Shown: one piece after another, positions 1 to 27,714 of the stretch
How the letters are laid out: the number at the start of each line of letters is the position of its first letter
How positions within the stretch are numbered: position 1 is the stretch's first letter
Assembly: GCF_030435805.1 (NCBI RefSeq)
Contig: NC_081305.1
Location: 52,238,001-52,302,000, forward strand
Source of the DNA: Mustela lutreola
Lineage: Eukaryota; Chordata; Mammalia; Carnivora; Mustelidae
Reading direction: 5' to 3'
DNA length: 64,000 nucleotides
Notes under the pieces: model-generated
Told to the model about the DNA's origin: nothing
The model's input: the letters and a program-made list of their open reading frames with translations, nothing else
Databases searched by the model: none
Translations under genes and position numbers: made by a program

Positions 1-141
1 GAAAATTAGCAGCTCTTTCTGCCTAGGGGTCCTGTCCCGGTGCTTTAAGAAACCACCGATTTACACCAAAGACATCTCAAGAATTCTTTCTTGGTCATCA
101 GCTCCGGATTCCACCCCACTGAACCACACCTATATTTCAAA
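1..141 (+). mobile_element. 3' end of a class I ERV LTR (family 'LTR-A' here)
   Basis: This matches the last part of the LTRs at 19091-19764, 20200-20913 and 22742-23332: a stretch with CACCAAAGACATCTCAAGAATTCTTTC, a 'CATCAGCTCCG' block and a CCCCACTGAACC block. The element starts outside the window. The family is judged class I (gammaretrovirus-like) because complete copies have TG...CA ends and 4-bp target duplications. It is an incomplete fossil; no retroviral genes are attached. The family label is mine, not a database name. Confidence 0.75.
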
Positions 142-156
142 AACCCCGGCAAGTTC

Positions 157-1009
157 TGAAGGACCCCAGGTCAGAATTATACTATAGCCTATAAGTTTTA
201 ACATTCTTTTTATAACCATCTTATGCTAACTGAGAAACTGTAGCTAGCTGACGATAGATAAGGGAGTCAGCAAGCAGCATAACAGGATAACGAATAGCGA
301 AAATCTGTGTTTAACCCAGCTGTTTCTGGCTTCTGTATAATAATGCTTCTAATGCTTTGCTAAGAAATGAAAAATTGCTTAAACCCTCAACTCTAAGGAG
401 CAAGAGGCTGGCTGAGGACAAAGCAAAAGCTGGCGCCTTGCACCCCCCCTTCAACCGCTCCCCTCCATATGTGTAGCATTATAAATAGTTAACTTGCAGA
501 AATCACAGTCCTGCAGGGTAGGAGTCTCCCTTGGTTTGCAAATGTCCTTGAGATTTACAACAAAGAAGTTACCTTACGTTTGATAGCAGGAATGTAACAT
601 TTCACCAGGAGAGACTCCCAATTGTCTTTATGTTAGGACCTCATTAAAGGGAAAATGGCCTTGGCTTGATAGTAACCAGGCCTTCAATATCCTGATAGTG
701 CTTTCATTCGTATGCGTGGGCTAACCGGCCAGTTCTGCTTCTGTAAGATTGCTTTGTCTGCTTTCGCACGTGGGACCCTGATCCACTCCACTGACGCCAA
801 GTATGCCTGTTCAAATTATCAATCAGTCAGCTCAGCCCCTCCCGAAACTTGTTTGTCCATAAAAATCCTGCACTACCCCAGCCGGGTGTGCTCAGCTAGC
901 AGGAGCTGCTGACCACCCGCAGGCGCCTGCGTAACAATAAAGAACCTCTTGCTGATTGCATCCAGTGGCAGTGTTGGATTCTGGGGTAAGGGGATCCGCG
1001 GGTCTTTCA
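157..1009 (+). mobile_element. Solo LTR, class I ERV family 'LTR-B'
   Basis: The element begins TGAAGGACC and ends GGGTCTTTCA, and is flanked by the 4-bp direct repeat GTTC (153-156 and 1010-1013), as expected for a class I retroviral LTR. An AATAAA signal lies near 935, followed by an LTR-like R/U5 segment. No primer-binding site or internal retroviral sequence follows, so this is a solo LTR. Its middle holds a piece of another LTR family (395-699). It is old and non-coding. Confidence 0.75.
395..699 (+). mobile_element. LTR-A fragment lying inside LTR-B
   Basis: From AGGAGCAAGAGGCTGGCTGAG to ATATCCTGATAGT this follows the 5' half of LTR-A (compare 20202 onward, and the reverse complement of the LTR at 28701-29431). 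The sequence then returns to LTR-B. Only the 5' half is present. Whether this is a nested insertion that later lost its 3' half or a recombinant LTR cannot be told here. Confidence 0.6.
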
Positions 1010-1013
1010 GTTC

Positions 1014-1413
1014 CATATTGCTTATTGGTGGATGGACAGAGTCATGAGAGCCTTTAAGAATGTAGCAACCAGCACTTATCAGCACTTGCTAGATCCTTAT
1101 CCTATCTATGCAGGCTGTGAGTCAGACTTCTGGACTAAAAGTGAGTGTTTTGTTTCTATGTCTCATCTTTTCACCAAGTAACAATTTTCTGTCCTTAGGT
1201 TACTTTTTTGTAGCTCCAAGTTTTCTTTGGATTCCACTTCATTTGCACATAGTATTAGTTACAGCAGGAGAATTTCTATTCTCCATTTACATACAACACC
1301 CAGCAGTCATCACGGTGTGCTACTTAACTCATCACCCATTGCATCCACCCCTCCCACCCACTCCCTATCCAACCACCTTTAGGTTGTTCTCCACAGTTAA
1401 GAGTCTGTCCTGT
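1014..1413. other. Unassigned intergenic sequence
   Basis: I recognise no gene or repeat family. An open frame overlapping this stretch runs into the SINE at 1414 and has no protein-like composition. Confidence 0.5.
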
Positions 1414-1570
1414 GGGGGCACCCGGGTGGCTCAGTCACTGAGCATCTGCCTTCAGCTCAGGTCATTATCCCAGGGTCCTGGGATCAAGACCTACATTGGG
1501 CTCCTTGCTCTGTGGGAAGCCTACTGCTCCCTCTCCCCCTGCTTGCATTTCCTGTCAAATAAAATCTTTA
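1414..1570 (+). mobile_element. Can-SINE (tRNA-derived)
   Basis: It has the head GGGGGCACCCGGGTGGCTCAG, the 'TCCCAGGGTCCTGGGATC' box B region and a CAAATAAAATCTTT tail. It is moderately diverged. Confidence 0.9.
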
Positions 1571-1655
1571 ATATTTTATTTATTTATCTGACAGAGAGAC
1601 ATCACAAGTAGGCAGGGAGGCAGACAGAGAGAAGGGGAAGGAAAAAGCGAAATCC
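1571..1655 (-). mobile_element. Partial Can-SINE (tail half)
   Basis: The plus strand reads ATTTTATTTATTTATCTGAC then AGAGAGACATCACAAGTAGG, the reverse complement of a Can-SINE tail. The tRNA-like head is missing. It abuts the plus-strand SINE tail to tail. Confidence 0.8.
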
Positions 1656-2021
1656 TTATTGAATATGGTGCTTTCAGTTTGCGGAATAGAGAAATAAGGC
1701 ATCTGACTGGGAAGATCTCATGGAAAATAACATGGCATGTGATGAAACCAGAGATATTTGTTACTTGAATTGTATTGTAACCTCATTTTGGTGAGGACTA
1801 GTCCTCTTCTGGTTATAAGTCACAGACTCTGAGAGGGTATGTGGTTCTGCTTCTGTTTGTGTGCCTGAAGTTGTTTTGTGGCCAGCAATGGAAATCAGTG
1901 TTTCTGACTTGCAACACTTGGGATGGACTGTTTTCAGGCAGATATGCTCACTACCTCTCACTGCTGAACTGATTCTCTAACAAATCTGTGCCACGTAAAG
2001 AGGCAGAGCCTAGAACTATGC
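1656..2021. other. Unassigned sequence left of the duplication arm
   Basis: I see no gene, SINE or LTR. It lies just outside the left end of the large inverted duplication, whose similarity to the right arm starts near 2022. Confidence 0.4.
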
Positions 2022-2738
2022 CTACTACCATGCTGAGGAAAGGGAGGAAGTTACCACACAGCAGTGGAGCATCTTCCCTGAAGGATCACCCAACCACAGT
2101 GGATCTGACCTTGACTGGGATGATCTAAATAGGAAATGATGAAGCGACCACAGCACATGCCTTGCTGATCTGGCCTATTCCACTGTCCAGAAGGCTTCTT
2201 CATCTCAAACATCTATTCTACCATATGACATCCTAAAGCTGTCCACATGATTGCATTATCCAACACCCTCCTCCATCCCTTGTCATGGATCTAGGCAGGA
2301 AAGTACAGTCATCACTGACATTGAACAGCATTAGTCCTCAGGAAGACACAGGAAGTCGATCAAATCATAAGGATAAAGCAGGACCTCCCCAATCCTGAAA
2401 AACCCACATATGCCATTTCCTTTCCCAATTACATGTATTCATCAGATGACACCAGCAAGAGCTGCCTGTGCCTTTGCAGTGACTTAAAGGGTCTATCCCC
2501 ACGTGGGAAAGAGTTCCTCACATTTCCTTTCAATAGGTACTGTCGTTCTCTTGAAGGATGGTGCCTTCCTCAAATTTTACTTAGATTCACATCCCACATC
2601 ATTCATGTTAGAATTAATACCCATCAGCTTTCCATCTGTCTAATCTCAATGAAGCATTTTCTGAGGACACTCTCTCTATAGCACAAGCAAAACAGAATGG
2701 TTGTGGTACCTACGTAGCTGGAAAGAAAAATTAGGTTT

Positions 2739-2939
2739 GGGGCTCCTGGGTGGCTCAGTGGGTTAAAGCCTCTGCCTTCGGCTCGGGTCATGATCCCAGC
2801 ATTCTGGGTTCAAGCCCCACATCAGGCTCTCTGCTCAGCAGGGAGCCTGCTTCCTCCTCTCTCTCTGCCTGCCTCTCTGCTTACTTGTGGTCTCTGTCTG
2901 TCAAATAAATAAATAAAATCTTTAAAAAAAAAAAAAAAA
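2739..2939 (+). mobile_element. Can-SINE, full length, with target duplication
   Basis: Complete head, body and A-tail. It is flanked by GAAAAATTAGG (2725-2735 and 2940-2950), a LINE-1-type target site duplication. It is absent from the matching place in the right arm (near 57095), so it is probably younger than the duplication. Confidence 0.95.
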
Positions 2940-3362
2940 GAAAAATTAGGGTGAATACAACTGGAGATCTGGAGATATCTTCTACATCTAGGGAGTCACT
3001 AGAGAAACTCTGGACACTTCTCCTCCTCTACATACTAATTCTTCATCTTGAATATTTTCTGTATTTTCCCTGGGCTACCACATGACTCCTATTGGGATAG
3101 ATTTCTCTTTCTTATGTGTGTATCTATGACACACATAGCATGGTCATATGTGCATGTGTATACCTCGTAGACACATCAAAATACCACTCAGTGTAGGACA
3201 TGGGGCACATGCTTTCATTTGGGGCCATGGTGCAGTGCTAGAGAGTCCCAAGTCTAAGTCCAGAATATGCCATTCCAATTAAAACAGATTTAGGGAAGGC
3301 CTGGGGGAGGGGGCGTCTTCTCGATGGGTTATAGGAGGGAAGGCATTGCAAAAAATAGAGAT

Positions 3363-3535
3363 GGGGGATCCTGGGTGGTTCAGTGGGTTAAAGCCTCTGA
3401 TTTCAGCTCAGGTCATGATCCCAGGGTCCTGGAATGGAGTCCCACATCAGGCTCTCTACTCAGCATGCTTCCCTTCCTCTCTCTCTCTGCCTATTGTGAC
3501 CTCTGTGAAATAAATAAATAAAATCTTTTTAAAAA
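3363..3535 (+). mobile_element. Can-SINE
   Basis: Starts GGGGGATCCTGGGTGGTTCAG and ends AAATAAATAAAATCTTTTT. It is slightly shortened in the C/T-rich middle. Confidence 0.9.
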
Positions 3536-4949
3536 TCTTAAAAAAGTAAAAAGGAAAGGAATAGGGATGCTGGCTCATAAGGATGGAGTGCAGATCTCAT
3601 ATGAGATGTTCCACTATCCTGTCACTCTGCACTGTGCTGACTGAGGAATGCACTCGTGAGAAGGGTTACTGTCACTGCAAGTCCCCTGCAAACCTGCTGG
3701 CTACACAAAATCAATGCCAAGTAGCAGCATCATGGAGTACGTGAGGTAAAACACCAACAATACCTCTATGCTACATGCCACAGTAATACACCCACAATAC
3801 TATCATCATATTCACAAAGAGGAGAAAATCATAGCATAGACTAGGGAAAAAACAATCACATATCCCTTAAACCTTCAGAGCACTGGGAAAATGGATTCCT
3901 AAGTAAGTTGTTTTACCAGTACCAAACAGGTGATTGATTCCATCATTTACCTGCAACTTTCTTCAATGAGAGAGATTAACAATGTAGGTAGGATAACACC
4001 TCATTCATGACACACCCATATCAATACATGAAAACCACTAGGTTTTATTAATGAAAATATATTAAGTTTACACATACACTAAGTTATGCATTTCAAATCC
4101 AGTCTATCTTCACTGTTTGAAATACAGAATACACATGTGCAAAACCGTTCAAGTGTTGTTGGAAGGATGTGGAATACCTACTTCCCAAAATTTCAATACT
4201 GAGGTACATTCCTAAGAAATGTGTATGTTCAGTGGTATGGCACTGTATGGAAGAGTTAGCTACCCTCCTTCAGGCACCTGTCATGGTTTCCTCATTTAAC
4301 CACATCAATTCATACTCTCTAATGATTGTGCTTACAAAGAAGCATCGCTAGTGTACTGCCTGCCACCTCCTTTTTCTTAAAGAACAATTAGTAAAACCTT
4401 CTATTTCTAATATTGAGAAAGTTCTTTACTTTAAAACATGGAGCAGTATATGTTCTGAACACCTACTTCATGGTAACATGCATCAATGTTGTAACCATAA
4501 GCATCTCCATGGTGATTTTCCTCATATGTTGTATATTATACGGTCCTACATCTTCCATGGAAAATTAGGCATGTGTGTGTCCCACTTAATGTAACAGGGC
4601 ACTTAGTATCTTTGATGGAGCAACAGTCAGCCACATGGTCTTCCAGATTCAGTAGGGATAAAGGGATTCTTGGTAGAGATTTCAGAGTAAAATAAAACTG
4701 TTTGTCACAAATCTCAAATAAGGTCAATGTAAAAAATGTTAAAAAATATATTGAAATTAAACACACATAAAAGCCTATCTACTAAATCTGTTGAAACAGG
4801 ATAGTATATACATTTTTTAAGTGTTTGATTTTTCCTTGTAGTAACTATTTTCAGAGTAATGTCTGAATTGAGTTCCTTCATTTGTTACATTTATTGGCAT
4901 TTAAGTTCAAATAGAAAGTCATCTAAATATTTATGTCCTTAAATTTACT
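3536..4949. other. 3' flank of KZNF locus A (duplicon sequence)
   Basis: There is no gene here. The stretch matches the reverse complement of 55440-56640 (flank of locus B) and, in part, 59090-59560. It is therefore part of the KZNF duplication unit downstream of the finger exon. Short open frames show no domain. Confidence 0.6.
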
Positions 4950-21562
<16,613 letters not shown>

Positions 21563-21577
<15 letters not shown>

Positions 21578-21621
21578 TTCTCCTTTCCTTTCGTCCTCTG
21601 GATTTCTTTCCCACAAGGTAT
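21563..21621 (-). CDS. Start exon of locus A (MVSSQ)
   Basis: A 59-base exon after the acceptor TTTCTCCGCAG, ending at donor GTAAGC. The ATG (21577-21575) sits in a good Kozak context (GAGAAATGG) and gives MVSSQ, phase 0, exactly the short leader usually placed ahead of KRAB-A. The right-arm counterpart (28149-28207, MAGSQ) has the same length and layout. Confidence 0.85.
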
Positions 21622-22460
21622 CTGCGGAGAAATCACAGCAGCATCAGGGGGAAATACCCTTAAGGCCACCAACAGAGCTTGTGCATCTGGAAACTGTTCT
21701 AGGACCGGGCTGGATCCTGGCCAAGGAACTGTGCAGCCCTGGGAGACCTTGCGGATTGGAGTTAACACCAGCAGGCACAGAGGAGGGTGACCGTTCTCCC
21801 AGGGTCTGAGCCCTGGGCACAAAGAGGGGAGCTTAAGCACTTTTACTTCTGCATCTGTGCTATTCTTGTGGTCATGACCAGCAGTACGGGGGGGGGGGGG
21901 GGGGGGACCCGGAATGGGCCCGGGGCCGGAACTGGGATTCCCCGCTGGATGCGTCAGCCTCCTGAGAACATGGATTTCTCTTATCAAAACTGCTTCCCTG
22001 GAGGCAGGACACTGAAACGCAGAAATGACCCAAATCCCTAGTCCTTTGTGTCAGGAGCTATTCAAATGAGCTCCTACCGCGAGACTAATCTTTGGCTTTT
22101 CCTTCTCAGCTTTCAGGGGGCCTCGCCTCCCCCCAAATGCCCACAAATTCAGCTTCAGCCAAGGAACTGGGCGCTCCATGGGCCTCACCTTCCCAGACTC
22201 ATGCAGCAGAGACCTGGTTACCTCCCCGTGGACCAAAGCCTGCTCTCTACTCTCAGAAAAAAAAATTAAAAACATAAAGAAATAACCCCACACCCTGGCG
22301 TCACTGAGGATCTCCTGCCGCCCTTAAGTAACACTACACTGTGGTTTCCATCAAATGGATGGACAGACTCTGAGGGGGAGGGGCAGCAGGTAAGATTCTT
22401 CTTGAAACTGCACAGGTGATTGTTATGCCTGAGTATTCGCATCTGAGAGACCACCAAGGA
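21622..22460 (-). promoter_or_regulatory. Likely 5' region/promoter of locus A
   Basis: By position and by alignment with 27715-28148, this should hold the non-coding first exon and promoter of locus A. It is GC-rich in parts. I could not fix a first exon: the donor used in the right arm (near 27959) has no clear match here. No TATA box was identified. Confidence 0.4.
21888..21906 (+). repeat. G homopolymer of 19
   Basis: Uninterrupted G run followed by ACCCGGAATGGGCCCGGGGCC. It lies in the presumed 5' region of locus A. Confidence 0.9.
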
Positions 22461-22589
22461 CACCGATGCAATTGCACGAGGGATTATTTGACATGCTTAA
22501 GCTTGGGCCCAAGTATACCCCACACAGCCAAGTAGGGACTTGGACGCTGAACCAGTTCCAGAGTTTTTAAAGGCAGAGTAGGGGTGGAC

Positions 22590-23550
22590 TCGGTGGTGGG
22601 TGAGGACAAAGGGGATGTTCAGAAGGGCTATCAGGGTAAAGAAGACTGTCAGGATATTGGAGGCCTCAATATTATCAAGCCAAGGCCATTTTCCTCTATA
22701 ATGAGGCACTAACAGGAAGACAACTGGGAGTTTCATGGTGGTGATGAGGGAGCACGAGGCTGACTAAAGACAAAGCAAAAGCTGGCACCTTGCACCCCCT
22801 CTCCATCGGCTCCCCCCCAGTCATATGTGTTACATTCCTCAGGCAGCCCTGACTGCCATGAACTGTAAGCAAATAGTTAACTTGCAGAGATCACAATCCT
22901 GCAAGACTGGAGTCTCCCTTGGCTTACAAATGTCCTAAATCTCACTAACAAAGACAATTGATAGCAGGATTATGACATCACACCAAAAAGTCTCCCAACT
23001 ATCTTGATGTTAATGGCTGGCCTAAAGACTTTGATCAAGCCACAAGGGCAAGGCCTCCAGTAGGCCTCAGGAATCCTCGCACCTTGTAGGCCCTCTTTAG
23101 CATATGAAAATTCCGTTGAAACCTTCCTTCCCCTCACCTTCCCCCAACCGCAGGGTACCGAACCTGCCATCCCTCACAACCCGGGGCAGCTGCATCTCCG
23201 CCTGCCCACAGGTCCTGTCCCCGAGCTTTAATAAACCACCTTTTTGCACCAGAGACATTTAAGAATTCTTTCTTAGCCGTCGGCTCCGAACCTCACCCCA
23301 CCGAACCTGACTTAGGTTCTGGGACTTCATCAGTGGAATGCCACATTCCTCTTATCAAGCGTCCTTGTTAGAGAGATTTAGGCTTAGAAGAAACTTAACT
23401 TTCTTTGCTGTAAATCCCTAGGACATTTGTAAACCGACGGAGACTCTGGTCTTGCAGGATTGTGATTTCTGCAAGTTAAGCTTTTGTTCACACATACTGT
23501 CGAGGGGAGCAGAGCAGGTGGAGAGGGGGTGCAAGGAGCCAGCTTTTGCT
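22590..23550 (-). mobile_element. LTR-A fragment, interrupted by another LTR-A
   Basis: 22590-22741 and 23333-23550 are two parts of one reverse-oriented LTR-A; together they follow the order of 28888-29395. A forward LTR-A (22742-23332) lies between them. The left end of the outer copy is missing. It is an old incomplete fossil. Confidence 0.8.
22742..23332 (+). mobile_element. Complete solo LTR-A nested in a reverse LTR-A
   Basis: TGATGAGGGAGCACGAGG ... GGGACTTCATCA, with GTGG on both sides (22738-22741 and 23333-23336, within a base of registration). It inserted into a member of its own family in the opposite direction. It is shorter than the 20200 copy, lacking part of the middle. No genes are attached. 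Confidence 0.88.
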
Positions 23551-24900
23551 TTGTCAAGATGGCTGTACTTACCTCAGGGCTACACCCGAGGTGGGTACAG
23601 TCTTGTTTTTCTTGGTCTCCACAGTGATGCTATTGGGAAGCAGCTGGGAAGGAGAGCACGCAAAGCAGGGAAACCAAGACTGTGGATGTGACCACATTTA
23701 TCTCCATGGCTTCTCCAGTGATCAGTCTGGAGACTGACACCTCCTCCATCTTTCTGCCACACAGAGGGAAGCACCCTTACAAGTGATGTCTTCCCTTATC
23801 AGTGCAAAGTCTCTCCCAAAGGGAAACATTCTGGGTTTCAGATCTTTTCCTTTACCCTTCCTTTAAAATACCAGTGTAATATAATCCTTAGGCCAAAGAT
23901 ATATTTTAGGGGGACAAAATGCTCCCCTTATTATGTAAATATTTATTTTCATATATAACTCCAAAACAGTATTCCAAACTGAATGTACTTTTACCATACC
24001 ATCAGCAATATAGGAGAATTTGGATTCCTCAACATTCTCCATGAAATCTCATCTTTTAGCCTTTTTTTGTTATTTTACCCATTCTAAAAAATACCAAAAA
24101 GTTTCTCACTGGAACATATGAAGTGGTCTTCCTACAGCTGTCCTGGTGACTGAAATGGAAATCACTTCAGAACATCAAGCTGAACAGAAATGAAAATGGC
24201 TGCATTAATGCTTCAGGGAGACTCCAGTTCAAACTAAATGACACTTTACCTCTCCCCTCCAAACCTCCCCTCTGCAAACCTTCCTTCTCCCCTTCTCAGC
24301 CCATCTTTGTTTCAGGAACCTGGTTCCGCCCTGACAACATGGTGAACAGGGCGGGAAGCATAGACAAAATTCCTGTGGAGACTGGTGACATTCTCTATTG
24401 CCCTACAAGCTCCAGCCCCTTCCTCCGGATGCACTGCAGGTTTGCCGGCCTGACCTGCTGAGGTCTCCTTCGCCGGCGAAGCGATGAAGCTGCTGTTCCT
24501 CTTGATCCCCAGCTCCGTGTTCACATTAGATTTGGGGTCTAAAATGTGGAGGTCGGGTCATACAACAGAAGTAAATTTAGGAGAGGAAAACTTGGTTTTC
24601 TAGCTCCATTCTGAGTTCTTTGGCCTGTTAATAATGAAAATGATGTAAGACAGTTTAAGGATACAAAAAAAAAAATCTTAATTATGGGAAGTGGAAGGAC
24701 ATGAAGCTAGAGACAGGTGACTGGAGCTTCTGTGCCACTGTGGCAGGATGAGGAGGGAGGATATAGAATTTCAAACAGGGGACATATATTCGCAGAAAAT
24801 AGGAAATGCATATCCAACAACGGTTTGCCAATCCGTTGGGGAAACTTTCCATGATCTTAAAAGTTTAATGTCTGGTATCAACTCTCTGTAGAAAAGACAT
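23551..24900. other. Core between duplication arms, unassigned
   Basis: Not matched by either arm. 24190-24560 has an LTR-like or CpG-containing look (CGCCGGCGAAGCG near 24471) but no clear ends. I recognise no gene; the 70-residue minus frame at 24312-24524 lacks a domain. Confidence 0.35.
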
Positions 24901-24904
24901 TAGG

Positions 24905-25560
24905 GCTCAAAAACGATGGCCAAGAAAGAATTCTCAATCTGTCTCTGGTGCAAAAACAAAACAAAACAAAACAAAAAACAAACAAACAAACAAAAAAACT
25001 TTACTAAAGTCAGAAGACAGGACCTGTGGGCAGAAAGAGCTGCCCTGGGGTCATGAGAAGTGGCTCATTATATACTTTCATGTGGCAAGATGGTTACAGA
25101 TAGCTTAAGCCTCCCAGGTATTTTGGAAACAAGGTTTCCAACACCTTGAGGGAGCTAGCTGTGGTTAGGAAAGCGTCTTTTTTACTGCTTAGTAAAATCT
25201 CAGTCAGGAGACCCAAAAGATTTATATCCGCGGGCCATAAGCTTGGAGGATGAAGGCAAACAGGTATTTTGTGGGTCAGAGATAACAGAAGCTTCCAAAG
25301 GAGTTTTTATATGTTAAAGGAGACTTACAGGATCCCAATCCTGGGATTGGTCTAAAATTGCCTATTGCCCTTGGCAAAATATTAAGCAAGGAGTTGAGGC
25401 CCTGGAGGAAGGTCACTCTGCCTGTTTCAAGGACTCGTCAGTGGGCTGTTGATTTTAAGGAAGTGCAATAAATTTTCTTCTGCCTTTGTTATCAACATTA
25501 TTCCCCACTGCCCAGAACAGTTTCTACCCTTAAATTATCACAAACTTGGCCTACATAAGC
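24905..25560 (-). mobile_element. LTR-A-related fragment, reverse
   Basis: 'ATGGCCAAGAAAGAATTCTC', 'CTGTCTCTGGTGCAAAA' and 'GGACCTGTGGGCAGAAAGAG' follow the 3' part of LTR-A in reverse, with a (CAAAA)n stretch at 24953-24998 inside. Beyond about 25100 the match is to the older LTR at 17770-18110/31640-31970. It is an old fragment. Confidence 0.6.
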
Positions 25561-25583
25561 TCAGCAAGTATAATGACTCATCA

Positions 25584-26170
25584 TGAACATCTTTTAGAAT
25601 CTGCTTTGCTGGAACTTCTTAGAAGGAATTTCTAGGGTGAACTACTAGTAGCCTCTCCAGACCAGATGTCAAGTATTTGCCATCAGACATGCCTGTAGGC
25701 CCTGTAGATGTGGGCAGATCCCTCTTCACAAGCTCCCCAATACACCCTGAGGTTCCTATACCTACCAGGAAGTGACAATATCTATCCTGGTGAGGCTGCT
25801 GGAAAATCTGAAAGCAAGGAATCAGGCCAACATTCCCAAGGGGCTTTAGGGCTCCAGGGTTTGTAAGTCGACCTCGGTTCTTTAGAACCATTCAGTCCTA
25901 CCTGAGTCCATACATGTCTCACAAATAAGACACTCCAATCGAAGCCTTGGTAAAATAACCAGTGTTTCCAGTGGTTTCCCCTTAGGAGGACATAGTCATT
26001 GGCTGTTTCAAATTTAATCAGCATAGTAACAGGACTCTCATTGGCTCTCCCCATTGCTTGGCCCCTTATTGGTCACCGTGCCGCATATAAGCTAAGGAAA
26101 TTGACGAAATAAACGGATGAAGCATTAACACCATACCAGGCTGATTGTCATTCTTGTGGGCCGAGGGCGA
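25584..26170 (+). mobile_element. Probable LTR of a further class I family
   Basis: CCAAT-type boxes (25935-26075), TATA-like CATATAAGC near 26083 and GAAATAAACGG near 26106 followed by a short end GGGCGACA give an LTR layout. The 5' end and target duplications are not clear. No coding region is attached. Confidence 0.45.
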
Positions 26171-26184
26171 CAGTATATAGTGGC

Positions 26185-26308
26185 CCATGCCTCATGACAC
26201 AGTGCAGCTCTTTCTCCCCCCAATCCTGTCCCCATGCTTTCATAAAACACCTTTTGCACCAGAGACATCTCAAGAAATCTTTTCTTGCCATCGGCTTCAA
26301 ACCCTAAT
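26185..26308 (+). mobile_element. LTR-A 3'-end fragment
   Basis: 'GCAGCTCTTTCTCCCCCC ... TTTTGCACCAGAGACATCTC ... GCCATCGGCTTCAAACC' is the last quarter of LTR-A. It is bounded on the right by a LINE-1. Confidence 0.75.
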
Positions 26309-26364
26309 GTTCTTTCCTACATGGATACCAGAGATTAACAGTTTATATCACAGAGAGTTGCCCA

Positions 26365-27200
26365 CCTGTAACAGACACATGAAAAAGTGTTCATCATCAT
26401 TAGCCATCAGGGAGATTCAAGTCAGAACCACATTGGGATACCACCTTACACCAGTTAGAATGGCCAAAATTAGCAAGACAGGAAACAACATGTGCTGGAG
26501 AGGATGTGGAAAAAGGGGAGCCCTCACACTACTGGTGGGAATGCAAGTTGGTGGCGCCACATTGGAAAGCAGTGTGGAGATTGCTTGAGAAATTAAAAAT
26601 AGAGCTACCCTAGGACCCTACAATTGCACTCCTGGATATTTACCCCAAAGATACAGATGCAGTGAAAAAAGGGCCAACTGTACCCCAATGTTCATAGTAG
26701 CTATGGCCACAGTCACCAAATGTGCAGAGCTAAGATGACCTTCAACACATGAATGCATGAAGAAGGTATGGTCCATATGTACAATGGAGTATTATGCCTC
26801 CATCAGAAAGGATGAATACCCAACTTTTGTATCAACATGGACAGGACTGGAAAAGATTATGCTGAGTGAACTAAGTCAAGCAGAGAGCACCAATTATGTG
26901 GTTTTACTTAATTGTGGAGCATAAGGAAGGACATTAGTAGGAGAACATTAGGAGAAGGAGAGGAGAAGTGAGTTAGAGGAAATTGGACAGGGAGATGAAG
27001 CATGAGAGACTGTAGTTTCTGAGAAACAAACTGAGAGTTATGGAGGGGAGGGGGGTGGGGGGTTGGGTGAGCCTGGTGTTGGGTATTAAGGAGGGCATGT
27101 ATTGCATGGAGCAGTGGGTTTGGTGCATAAAGAATGAATCTTGGAATACTGAAAAAAAAAAAAAAACTGCAAAAAAAAAAAAAAAAGAAAGAAAAGAAAA
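26365..27200 (+). mobile_element. LINE-1 3' end (ORF2 C-terminal part, 3'UTR, A-tail)
   Basis: The sequence encodes the end of LINE-1 ORF2 in broken form (for example 'CACATTGGGATACCACCTTA', 'ATACAATGGAGTATTATGCC' type motifs), then the G-rich carnivore LINE-1 3'UTR (GGGGAGGGGGGTGGGGGGTT) and a double A-tail with AAAGAAAAG. It is 5'-truncated, as usual for LINE-1 insertions, with several stops. Not functional. Confidence 0.9.
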
Positions 27201-27714
27201 GAAAAAGAAGAGTTGCCTTCCTTGGGGACAAACATTGTTTGATAAATATTTCATCTTTCCTTTCTCCTCTGAATATAATCCCCTCTTTGGAAATTCTAAA
27301 TCCACCTCCTCCTTCTTAAGTCAGTGACACAGGAGCTTCAATCACCTGTCTTTGTGCCTCATGTCTTTCTCATTCTCATAATTAAGAACTTCATTGTTTT
27401 CTCTACTGAAAATGTCTTACATCATTTTAAGTCTTAGACCAGCTGAAGAATTGAGAACAGCACAGGAAAAACAAATTTTCCTCTCCTCACAGTCATTCTG
27501 TTGTGTGAACTGAACCTCCACACTTCAGCCCCAGAATAGAACGTTCAGACAGAGCCAGGGATCAAGGGCAGCCTTAGCTTCATTGCTTTGCCAGCCAAGG
27601 AGGCCTTATCAGGTCAGGGCCACAAAACCTGCAGTCTCCCGAAACTCTGATGGTGGAGAAGGCAGGACTCGAACTCGGCTCCCAGCCCCAGCCTTGGTTG
27701 CCCTGCTTGGCCTG
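27201..27714. other. Core sequence next to locus B promoter, unassigned
   Basis: No repeat or gene recognised. Similarity to the left arm begins only near 27715. Confidence 0.4.

Noticed and set aside
1414-1570. tRNA gene candidates in the heads of the SINEs
   Set aside because: The heads resemble tRNA-Lys box A/B, but the sequences cannot fold as full tRNAs and continue into SINE bodies and tails.
1108-1611. 167-residue plus-strand open frame
   Set aside because: Its second half is SINE sequence and the first half has no domain or conservation evidence.
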